Translations under genes and position numbers: made by a program
The notes under the pieces: generated by a model
The model's input: the letters and a program-made list of their open reading frames with translations, nothing else
The model's database searches: none
Told to the model about the DNA's origin: nothing
Shown: piece after piece, positions 1 to 5,431 of the stretch
Position numbering within the stretch: the stretch's first letter is position 1
How the letters are laid out: each line of letters starts with the position of its first letter
Source of the DNA: Bacteroidota bacterium
Lineage (GTDB): Bacteria; Bacteroidota; Bacteroidia; AKYH767-A; JABDAW01
Length of the DNA stretch: 6,376 nucleotides
Direction: 5' to 3'
Assembly (NCBI GenBank): GCA_023251595.1
Contig: JAHEYM010000243.1
Location: forward strand, 1-6,376

Positions 1-838
1 AAGTAACAAATCCCGCAGCAGGAGTGATGGTGGCAAGTCCGGCGACTGCACCGGTGAGTAGTCCAACAAATTTCGGTTTCTTCACAAGTGCCCATTCGAT
101 GAGGAGCCACGTGATCGTTGCAAAAGACGCAGCGACGTCGGTATTGAGAAATGCAAGCGCAGTGACAGCATTTACATCCAAAGCAGATCCTGCATTAAAA
201 CCATACCAACCAAACCAAAGTAATCCGGTACCGATTGCAATGAGCGGAACACTATTCGGAGGTGATTCACGATCGCGACGTTTACCTACATATATAACGG
301 ATGCGAGCGCCGCAAATCCTGCTGTTGCATGAACTACGATTCCGCCGGCGAAATCGAGAACGCCCCACTGAGCGAGGAGTCCACCGCCCCATACCATGTG
401 GACAAAAGGATAATATACAAATAATTGCCAGAAGATGAGAAATAATATATATGCTTTAAATGAAACACGATTCACAAATGCACCGGTAATAAGTGCAGGA
501 GTGATAATCGCAAACATCATTTGATATGCGATGAAAACAAATTCGGGAATTTTCGCATTTCCCGAATAAGCGGAATTTAAATCGACGCCATGCATAAATG
601 CTTTGTCGAGATTTCCGAAAATTCCACCAAGCGCATCTCCGCTGAAACACAACGAATAACCACAGTTAAACCACATCATGGTTGTGATGCCCATCGAGAC
701 GAAGCTCTGCATCATAATGCCTAAAATATTTCTTTTCCCCGCGAGACCACCGTAGAAGAATGCTAATCCCGGGGTCATGAGCATTACCAGACTTGCTGCA
801 AGGATCATAAAGCCTGTTGTACCTGTATCGAACATCAT
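1..838 (-). CDS. amt: Ammonium transporter, Amt family (C-terminal part beyond the left edge)
   Basis: This is an inner-membrane channel of the Amt/MEP/Rh family that conducts ammonium/ammonia. The visible 279 codons start at an ATG at 838 and remain open to the window edge; the family is usually 400 residues or more, so about a third is missing. The N-terminus goes straight into TM1 (about 8-31, with MTPGLAFFYGGL), as is usual for this subfamily. Key residues can be recognised: the Phe gate F109 (AYQMMFAIITPAL), the substrate-site Trp W150 in HMVWGGGLL, D162 and H170 in LDFAGG-IVVH, and F214/S218 in WYGFNAGSA. The second pore histidine would lie beyond the edge. The usual Glu after TM3 (AER in E. 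coli AmtB) is Asn (FVNR, N123). There is no obvious Shine-Dalgarno sequence; a second ATG follows directly, so the start could be 835. It lies 84 bp downstream of the porin gene on the same strand. No glnK/P-II gene is visible; one could lie off the edge. Confidence 0.96.
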   Translation of the reverse strand, partial: MMFDTGTTGFMILAASLVMLMTPGLAFFYGGLAGKRNILGIMMQSFVSMGITTMMWFNCGYSLCFSGDALGGIFGNLDKAFMHGVDLNSAYSGNAKIPEFVFIAYQMMFAIITPALITGAFVNRVSFKAYILFLIFWQLFVYYPFVHMVWGGGLLAQWGVLDFAGGIVVHATAGFAALASVIYVGKRRDRESPPNSVPLIAIGTGLLWFGWYGFNAGSALDVNAVTALAFLNTDVAASFATITWLLIEWALVKKPKFVGLLTGAVAGLATITPAAGFVT

Positions 839-891
839 TTAGTGATTTAGAGATTTGGTTATTTTATGATTTATATATTTTATTATATTTT

Positions 892-919
892 GTAGAGACG
901 TTGCACGCAACGTCTGACC
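892..919. repeat. GTAGAGACG-type palindromic repeat, copy 1 (degenerate right end)
   Basis: A 9-bp perfect stem, agacgttgc (896-904) and gcaacgtct (907-915), has a 2-nt loop. The left outer flank gtag is intact, but the right flank (gacc) no longer matches it. The element lies between the porin stop and the amt start. It is the same family as the repeat at 2988-3015. It resembles the short palindromic REP-like repeats scattered through Bacteroidetes genomes; that family link is from memory, not from a search. In the transcript it would form a hairpin between the two cistrons. No T-run follows it, so a terminator role is not supported. Confidence 0.8.
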
Positions 920-922
920 TAA

Positions 923-2074
923 TTAAAATACGATGCCGAGATCCAGCAATACCTCCAGACGATTACTCTGCAGACCGTTCCACCAAAATAATTGCTGATC
1001 TTTATCCATCTGTATTTGTCTTGCCTCGAGACGGATACAAGTATTTTCAGTAGGTTTATATTCTGTTCCAATTGTAACGCCCATCAAATTAAATCCTGTT
1101 AATTTACCTTTTGCATCCTGTACAATTCCTGACATAATTGCATCGGGATCATTAAATATTTCACCTCGGACATACATTGCACATTTCGCTCTGCATTGAA
1201 ATTTTGCAGATACAATTCCACTATACATAGATGCTGTCTGATTATGTAACAAAATATTTGAATTTTGCTGCATACAATAATCGCCGCCAATCCGTATTTT
1301 TAATTTTTTAATTTCATAATTGAAGAAAAGATTCTGATGAATCCGATTGTGGGAAGCAGAATCACCGATTGGAGAATCGTCACCTATATAGTTACTGTAT
1401 CCTATATTTCCTTTTTCACCCAATAAATAAGTGATAACGGTGCCGAGCGATTTATGATCATTGTTATCTTCAAACATATTATAACCGTTTAACGCGTATA
1501 CATTAATTGTTAACTTTTTGCTTGGTGTATAGTTTAATCTCACACCGCTTTCGAAAGAAGGTTCATAGAAAGTGTTGACAGAAACGCAGCTCCCGAAATT
1601 TTCTATCGGTAAAAGCCCTTCGGTTCCAAAATGGGTACGGAAAAATCCGCCATCAATCCAAAGTGTTTTAGATAATCTGACTCCTACATTCGCTTCCATA
1701 ACATTATTGAAAGTCGGAGACCATAAACATTTTGCTATATCTCCATAATGTACAGTCGCAACAGCTCTTACCTTATCGTTCTCATAATTAAAAGTCACCT
1801 GAGCTGTATTTAATCCAAATTCATTGCTTCTGGGCGAAATAGATGGAAACAATTGGAAGGTATTCGGGGGAAGTTTATCTGTGTAAAATCCATAATAAGC
1901 ATCGACATAGGCAGATATTTTAATTTTGGCTGAATCTTTTTGTTGGGCAATTACTGGTGAGTTTGTAAGAAACAAGCCGAAAATTAAAAGAAAAAGTAAG
2001 CGAAAAGAACGCGAAGGAAGCGCAAAGAACGCAGAGGGAGTGTGCACTTGTGAATTTTCGAAACGATTGTACAT
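923..2074 (-). CDS. Outer-membrane beta-barrel porin, bbp2/OmpL-like
   Basis: This 383-residue exported protein is rich in alternating beta-strand sequence and ends in Phe (LEVLLDLGIVF), as outer-membrane barrels do. After a signal sequence (hydrophobic core about 26-37, cleavage probably after VIA at 41-43), the mature part opens with ISAYVDAYYGFY (53-64), then NEFGLNTAQVTF (84-95) and RAVATVHYGD (103-112). This pattern resembles the putative beta-barrel porin-2 (bbp2) family. The open frame extends upstream to 2263, but that part is antisense to thyA and not porin-like, so I chose the ATG at 2074; a GTG at 2047 would give a shorter n-region. The n-region is encoded by two tandem 20-bp repeats (2000-2039). 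Six cysteines (116, 163, 267, 294, 298, 346) are unusual for a barrel. It is co-directional with amt, which suggests passage of ammonium or another small solute across the outer membrane; the substrate is inferred from context only. Confidence 0.82.
   Translation of the reverse strand: MYNRFENSQVHTPSAFFALPSRSFRLLFLLIFGLFLTNSPVIAQQKDSAKIKISAYVDAYYGFYTDKLPPNTFQLFPSISPRSNEFGLNTAQVTFNYENDKVRAVATVHYGDIAKCLWSPTFNNVMEANVGVRLSKTLWIDGGFFRTHFGTEGLLPIENFGSCVSVNTFYEPSFESGVRLNYTPSKKLTINVYALNGYNMFEDNNDHKSLGTVITYLLGEKGNIGYSNYIGDDSPIGDSASHNRIHQNLFFNYEIKKLKIRIGGDYCMQQNSNILLHNQTASMYSGIVSAKFQCRAKCAMYVRGEIFNDPDAIMSGIVQDAKGKLTGFNLMGVTIGTEYKPTENTCIRLEARQIQMDKDQQLFWWNGLQSNRLEVLLDLGIVF
2000..2039. repeat. Two tandem 20-bp units inside the porin signal-peptide codons
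   Basis: Unit 1 is gcgaaaagaacgcgaaggaa (2000-2019) and unit 2 is gcgcaaagaacgcagaggga (2020-2039), identical at 16 of 20 positions. On the minus strand they read as TTTGCG/TTCGCG-type motifs and encode approximately SAFFALPSRSFR of the porin signal region. The motif resembles intergenic ctttgcgt-type repeats common in this bacterial group (from memory). A T-rich stretch of similar flavour (tttgcgtctttttgc) occurs upstream of purE near 4685-4699. Confidence 0.65.
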
Positions 2075-2183
2075 ATACCTGTGAGCGTGGGGACAGAGTG
2101 CGAACGTATGAAGATTTGATCGAAAAAGCAAATTATTGAAGATTGTTGAAGAATTGACGGGAATTGGCGAAATTTGCGAACCT

Positions 2184-2978
2184 ATGAAAGCATATCTCGA
2201 CCTCCTGCAACACGTCCTTGCCAACGGAACCCGTAAGCAAGACCGCACAGGTACCGGAACCATCAGTGTTTTCGGGTATCAGATGCGGGTTGACCTCAAC
2301 GCCGGTTTTCCACTTTTAACGACTAAAAAAGTTCATACACGATCCATTATTCACGAGCTGTTATGGTTCCTAAAGGGCGAGACAAATATTCGTTATCTGC
2401 ACGAAAACGGAGTCACGATATGGGATGAATGGGCAGATAAAGACGGAAATCTGGGTCCGGTTTATGGTTCTCAATGGCGAGCGTGGAAGGGTTCGAATGG
2501 TGAATCGATTGATCAGATCAGCAATTTAATTCACGATATTAAGACAAATCCCGATTCGCGGCGACTTATCGTCAGTGCGTGGAATGTAGGAGAGATAAAA
2601 AATATGGCACTACCTCCCTGTCATCTTTTATTTCAGTTTTATGTGGCAGATGGAAAATTATCCTGTCAAATGTATCAAAGAAGTGCCGATTTATTTCTCG
2701 GTGTTCCGTTTAATATTGCTTCGTATGCTCTGTTCACTATGATGATTGCACAGGTCTGCGGTTTAAAACCCGGAGAATTTATTCACACTTTCGGCGATCT
2801 TCATATATATATAAATCACCTCGATCAGGTAAATCTTCAATTAAGCAGAACACCAAGAACGCTGCCTACGATGAAAATTAATCCTGCAATAAATAATATA
2901 TTTGATTTTAAATACGAAGATTTCGAAATATTGAATTACGATCCGCACCCGGGGATTAAGGCTCCGATTGCAGTGTAA
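2184..2978 (+). CDS. thyA: Thymidylate synthase
   Basis: ThyA methylates dUMP to dTMP in the cytoplasm, using 5,10-methylene-tetrahydrofolate as both carbon and hydride donor and releasing dihydrofolate. From the ATG at 2184 the protein is 264 residues, the same length as the E. coli enzyme, and starts MKAYLDLLQHVL like the family. The frame is open upstream to a TTG at 2136, but those 16 residues have no family counterpart, so I reject that start. Active-site elements are all present: R21 (DRTGTGT), R126/R127 (DSRRLIVSAWN), catalytic C146 in LPPCH, R166/S167/D169 (YQRSADLFLG), N177 (PFNIASYAL), and the C-terminal DPHPGIKAPIAV. It is divergent from the porin gene and is followed 54 bp later by folA, which recycles its dihydrofolate product. 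The two are probably co-transcribed, with a palindromic repeat between them. Confidence 0.98.
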   Translation: MKAYLDLLQHVLANGTRKQDRTGTGTISVFGYQMRVDLNAGFPLLTTKKVHTRSIIHELLWFLKGETNIRYLHENGVTIWDEWADKDGNLGPVYGSQWRAWKGSNGESIDQISNLIHDIKTNPDSRRLIVSAWNVGEIKNMALPPCHLLFQFYVADGKLSCQMYQRSADLFLGVPFNIASYALFTMMIAQVCGLKPGEFIHTFGDLHIYINHLDQVNLQLSRTPRTLPTMKINPAINNIFDFKYEDFEILNYDPHPGIKAPIAV

Positions 2979-2987
2979 ATAAATAAT

Positions 2988-3015
2988 GTAGAGACGTTTC
3001 ATGAAACGTCTCTAC
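2988..3015. repeat. GTAGAGACG-type palindromic repeat, copy 2 (perfect 28-nt palindrome)
   Basis: The left arm gtagagacgtttca (2988-3001) is followed directly by its exact reverse complement tgaaacgtctctac (3002-3015). It fills most of the thyA-folA gap, starting 9 bases after the thyA stop and ending 17 bases before the folA GTG. It shares gtagagacgtt with the copy at 892-919, while the inner stem differs in a base-paired way (gtttc/gaaac versus gttgc/gcaac), as expected for a repeat selected as a hairpin. There is no downstream T-run, so it is more likely a REP-like element than a terminator. Confidence 0.88.
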
Positions 3016-3032
3016 TAAAACCCAACCATATC

Positions 3033-3515
3033 GTGATCTCAATAATAGTAGCTAAAGGAAAGAACAACATCATCGGTGCCGGCAATCAGATGCCCTGGCA
3101 CTTGCCCGCCGATTTGAAGAAATTCAAAGAGCTAACGATGGGACATCACATCATCATGGGTCGAAAAACATTTGAGTCAATTGGAAAAGCATTGCAGTGT
3201 AGAACAAGTGTTGTCATTACTCGTAATTCCGATTTTATAGCAAATGATTGTATTGTTACAGATTCGCTGGAGAAAGCATTAAAATATGCAGAGGGGGATA
3301 ATAATATATTTGTAATTGGTGGTGGTGAAATATTTAAACAAGCAATGAATTTGTGCGACAGAATATATTGCACCGAAATTAATGCTGATTTTGACGGCGA
3401 TGTTTTGTTTCCGGAAATTTCTTCTTCACAATGGAAAAAAGTTTCTGAGGAAGTTCATCCTGCTGATGAAAAGAATAAGTTTTCGTTTAGGTTTGTGGTG
3501 TATCAGAGGTATTAA
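3033..3515 (+). CDS. folA: Dihydrofolate reductase
   Basis: FolA reduces dihydrofolate to tetrahydrofolate with NADPH in the cytoplasm, restoring the cofactor pool drained by ThyA just upstream. The protein is 160 residues, typical for bacterial DHFR. The start is a GTG: the sequence ISIIVAKGKNNIIG aligns with the usual first strand, and no in-frame ATG precedes it. Visible family features are W22 and the catalytic acid D27 (MPWHLPADLKKF), G43-R44-K45-T46 (IMGRKTFESIG, NADPH binding), R57 (contact for the folate glutamate tail), T63-R64 (VVITRN), the IGGGEIF nucleotide-binding turn (95-101) and T114 (YCTEI). Positions 55-56 are Gln-Cys, where many DHFRs have Pro-Gly. It follows thyA by 54 bp, with a palindromic repeat between them and no recognisable Shine-Dalgarno sequence. 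Confidence 0.97.
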   Translation: MISIIVAKGKNNIIGAGNQMPWHLPADLKKFKELTMGHHIIMGRKTFESIGKALQCRTSVVITRNSDFIANDCIVTDSLEKALKYAEGDNNIFVIGGGEIFKQAMNLCDRIYCTEINADFDGDVLFPEISSSQWKKVSEEVHPADEKNKFSFRFVVYQRY

Positions 3516-3536
3516 GTTAAGTAAAGGAACGTTCCA

Positions 3537-3578
3537 TTTTAATAGCGAGGTTAGCTCATAATTACTCGCTAATTAAAA
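3537..3578 (+). terminator. Hairpin after folA, possible terminator between convergent genes
   Basis: The left arm ttttaatagcgag (3537-3549) pairs with ctcgcta-attaaaa (3565-3578), giving 13 base pairs with one bulged A at 3572 and a 15-nt loop. On the plus strand the stem is followed by tttt (3579-3582), which fits a weak intrinsic terminator for thyA-folA. The minus-strand side lacks a T-run, so termination of the oncoming antitoxin transcript is less certain. A separate 10-bp palindrome, ggaacgttcc (3526-3535), lies just before it. Confidence 0.45.
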
Positions 3579-3581
3579 TTT

Positions 3582-4139
3582 TCAAGCAAATACCAAATTC
3601 TCCCTTTCCAGCTTCAACTTTGGTTTATTCAATTTGTTAATAGATTCTTTTAATTTCCCTTTATCATTCTGAGAGATGATTGTCGGGATCAGATATTCTA
3701 ACTTAATATGAAACAGTCTATGTAAAATTATTAAATCTCTATTTCTGAAAGGGCATATCCCATTCATCAATTCAGACATATACGATTTGCTATGTCCTAA
3801 AATTTTTCCCAAGTCCTGTTGTGATAAATTGAATTTAGAAAGTTTCCTTTTGATGACCTCTTTTCTCATTTCCAAAAATTGTCTTTCCTGTTCTGCAAAA
3901 TACTCCGCATCATCACTTTCCTGTATCTGTTGTTTGCTAATAGCAGAATGGGCGCTCCAATTAATCTTTTCGTACGATTTAATTATCGACCGAAGTTGTT
4001 TCCTTTCTGCTGCTAATTCCGGATTAGCTTTCACCAATAACCGGAGTTTTCTGTCAAGGATTAATGCTCTTTCCAAATCTAACTCATCATTCAGAACGCC
4101 CTTTTTTAAAATCTCCCGTAAATCTGTTTGCGCTTTCAT
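3582..4139 (-). CDS. higA: HigA-type antitoxin / XRE-family HTH regulator
   Basis: This 185-residue cytoplasmic protein has an XRE/Cro-type helix-turn-helix at about residues 92-152 (KFNLSQQDLGKILGHSKSYMSELMNG, then a helix running into LEYLIPTII). The N-terminal part (about 1-90) is charged and helical, with LNDELDLERALILDRKLRLL and KQLRSIIKSYEKINW, and would be the toxin-binding or dimerisation region. The C-terminus is a Lys-rich tail. It starts 10 bases after the restored toxin stop, in the toxin-first order typical of HigBA loci. By analogy with that family it should neutralise the toxin by binding and repress its own promoter, probably at the inverted repeat 4513-4541. The frame is intact, unlike the toxin's. 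At 185 residues it is longer than a bare 90-120-residue HigA. It could also be a stand-alone regulator now that the toxin is broken. Confidence 0.8.
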   Translation of the reverse strand: MKAQTDLREILKKGVLNDELDLERALILDRKLRLLVKANPELAAERKQLRSIIKSYEKINWSAHSAISKQQIQESDDAEYFAEQERQFLEMRKEVIKRKLSKFNLSQQDLGKILGHSKSYMSELMNGICPFRNRDLIILHRLFHIKLEYLIPTIISQNDKGKLKESINKLNKPKLKLERENLVFA

Positions 4140-4149
4140 TGATATATGA

Positions 4150-4493
4150 TTAATTAATTAAACCTTTCTTAATTAACCACCTTTCGATCGTTTTTTTGTT
4201 ATTTTTAAATGTCACTTCATATTCGTCATGAGACCCACACCAAACAATTGTAGCTTCTCCAATTTCATCAAATTCGATAAGTATCATGGTTCGGTGAATA
4301 TTGATATTGAAGAAATAAAAGCCTCACTATGCACATTGTCTGCGTCAGGTCTGTCATTTATAAGTTCTCGTTGGGTTTTCCAATTCTTCGTCTCTAGTTC
4401 AACTAACAAATCGTCAATCGCATTATTTAGAGCCTTGTTTCCACGGTTCTTCCGTTTAAGTTTCTCAAGTAATTTCCTGCCAACTATTTCCAT
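4150..4493 (-). pseudogene. higB: HigB/RelE-like toxin, frameshifted
   Basis: The ATG at 4493 opens a frame reading MEIVGRKLLEKLKRK to NDRPDADNVHSE (57 residues), after which it continues AFISS and stops at 4284-4286. From about 4323 the alternative frame reads GFYFFNINIHRTM, then ILIEFDEIGEATIVWCGSHD, EYEVTFKNNKKTIERW and LIKKGLIN, ending at TAA (4152-4150). Adding one base joins the two into a 114-residue protein that I recognise as the Bacteroidetes HigB-family toxin, a ribosome-dependent mRNA endonuclease of the RelE superfamily; HSEGFYFF is the expected junction. The lost base is either a G of the GG at 4322-4323 or a T of the minus-strand T4 run (4317-4320). No other damage is visible, so the break is recent, or a sequencing error, or is rescued by slippage at the T4 run. 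The intact antitoxin follows 10 bases downstream. Confidence 0.82.
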
Positions 4494-4503
4494 AAGAACG
4501 GTA

Positions 4504-4511
4504 CAAAGATA
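4504..4511 (-). promoter_or_regulatory. Bacteroidetes-type -7 box (TATCTTTG) before the toxin
   Basis: The minus strand reads TATCTTTG, an exact match to the TAnnTTTG -7 element of Bacteroidetes sigma-ABfr promoters, ending 10 bases before the higB ATG. A matching -33 TTTG at the usual spacing was not found, so the promoter call rests on the -7 box and its position next to the inverted repeat. Confidence 0.5.
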
Positions 4512-4512
4512 T

Positions 4513-4541
4513 TAAAAGTTCCACAAATTTCCGAACTTTTA
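4513..4541. promoter_or_regulatory. Inverted repeat, probable HigA operator
   Basis: The 9-bp arms taaaagttc (4513-4521) and gaactttta (4533-4541) are exact reverse complements separated by 11 bp, so their centres are about two helical turns apart, as for a dimeric HTH repressor. The repeat lies immediately upstream of the -7 box of the toxin-antitoxin unit, where repressor binding would block RNA polymerase. The assignment to HigA is inferred from context. Confidence 0.55.
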
Positions 4542-4732
4542 TTCATTTGGTGGATTTATCCCCACTAGAAGGCTCGAGGTTAGGTAGTTCTTATTCTTTG
4601 CAACTCTTGAAAGTAACTTGCTCCGAAATCCCTTTTTTGACTGAAGAATGATATATAAGAAAAACTTTTGGTAGTTGAATAACTTTTGCGTCTTTTTGCT
4701 TTTCTTTGTACAAAACTAAATCTAACCCTTAT

Positions 4733-5251
4733 ATGGCTTCAAAATCAACACCCACAACAGTTTCCAATAAAAAAATCAATCCATTGGTGGGCATCATCAT
4801 GGGTAGTAAGTCGGATCTTCCAATCATGTCGGCAGCACAGGATTTCCTGAACACGATGGGAATTGCGAGCGAAATAGCGGTCGTTTCTGCTCATCGCACC
4901 CCCGATCTTGCCATCGAATACGCGAAAACAGCCCGTGCCCGAGGACTCAGGGTCATCATCACAGGAGCGGGTGGATCTGCACATCTTTCGGGCGTTATCG
5001 CGTCGAGCACAACGCTACCGGTTATCGGAGTTCCAATCAAATCTTCAAACTCAATGGACGGATGGGCTTCAGTACTTTCGACTTTGCAGATGCCGAACGG
5101 TGTACCGGTCGCTACCGTTGCGCTCGACTCGGCACATAACGCAGGAATACTTGCTGCACAAATAATTGGCACTTCAGACAATGATGTTGCCAAGAAGTTG
5201 GATAAATTCAAACAGGAGATGAGAGACAAAATCATAAATGCCAATAAATAA
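4733..5251 (+). CDS. purE: N5-carboxyaminoimidazole ribonucleotide mutase (PurE, class I)
   Basis: PurE converts N5-CAIR to CAIR in cytoplasmic de novo purine synthesis; the family acts as an octamer. The protein is 172 residues from the ATG at 4733. The frame is open up to a TTG at 4706, but those 9 residues add nothing recognisable. The first 17 residues are a Ser/Thr/Lys-rich tail before the Rossmann-like core begins at VGIIMGSKSDLP (19-30). The core shows the SAHRTP motif with catalytic H54 (52-57), GAGGSAH with H84 (78-84), LPVIGVPIKSSNSMDGWAS, and LQMPNGVPVATVA. The SSNSxDGW version is the Bacteroidetes style. No purK, which normally supplies N5-CAIR, is in the window, and the gene appears to stand alone, with about 239 bp upstream to the toxin start and 180 bp downstream. 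Confidence 0.97.
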   Translation: MASKSTPTTVSNKKINPLVGIIMGSKSDLPIMSAAQDFLNTMGIASEIAVVSAHRTPDLAIEYAKTARARGLRVIITGAGGSAHLSGVIASSTTLPVIGVPIKSSNSMDGWASVLSTLQMPNGVPVATVALDSAHNAGILAAQIIGTSDNDVAKKLDKFKQEMRDKIINANK

Positions 5252-5280
5252 TTAACAATGATCAATTAACAATTAACAAT
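5250..5280. repeat. aattaacaat direct repeats, three copies here plus one at 5418-5427
   Basis: The decamer aattaacaat occurs at 5250-5259, 5264-5273 and 5271-5280 (the last two overlapping). A fourth copy at 5418-5427 lies 4 bases before the next ATG. It is AT-rich intergenic filler of a kind common in this group; no function is assigned. Confidence 0.6.
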
Positions 5281-5343
5281 TTTCGCAAGCATTATATAAT
5301 CACTATTTAATGTTCCAAAACTAAATACAAAAACAATCATATT

Positions 5344-5370
5344 CCCCTCTCAAGAGGGGTTAGGGGTGTG
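5344..5370. repeat. CCCCTCT hairpin with GGGGTGTG tail, probable dispersed repeat
   Basis: cccctct (5344-5350) pairs with agagggg (5353-5359) around a 2-nt loop and is followed by ttaggggtgtg. The GC-rich element contrasts sharply with its AT-rich surroundings between purE and the porV-like gene. It resembles a dispersed repeat seen in Bacteroidetes/Ignavibacteria assemblies (from memory). No T-run follows, so I do not call it a terminator. Confidence 0.5.
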
Positions 5371-5431
5371 TTGCGATGCTTAGCGTAAGAATAAATAAAC
5401 ATATAATGAAACAATCAAATTAACAATTATA

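Noticed and set aside
24..332. Plus-strand open frame at the left edge
   Set aside because: It is a shadow of the amt gene, whose minus-strand reading shows the conserved Amt pore motifs throughout.
2136..2183. TTG-started 16-residue extension of thyA
   Set aside because: The ATG at 2184 gives exactly the 264-residue family length and the expected MKxYL start.
2075..2263. 63-residue N-terminal extension of the porin frame
   Set aside because: It is antisense to the thyA 5' coding region, lacks porin or signal features, and precedes an ATG with a leader and hydrophobic core; the open frame is probably by chance.
892..3015. CRISPR-like interpretation of the palindromic repeats
   Set aside because: Only two copies exist, about 2 kb apart, with no regular spacers and no cas genes.
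4228..4515. Plus-strand open frame over the toxin region
   Set aside because: It is a shadow of the frameshifted higB; its translation has no recognisable features, whereas the minus strand gives a family match on both sides of the lesion.
4684..4708. Possible promoter box for purE (taacttttg near 4678-4688)
   Set aside because: It is one base off the TAnnTTTG spacing and has no convincing -33 element, so it is not reported as a feature. The rest of 4542-4732 shows nothing I can support.
4706..4732. TTG-started 9-residue extension of purE
   Set aside because: The ATG at 4733 already leaves a 17-residue tail before the core; extra residues have no family support.
4891..5265. Minus-strand open frame over purE
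   Set aside because: It is antisense to a clearly conserved enzyme and shows no motif of its own.
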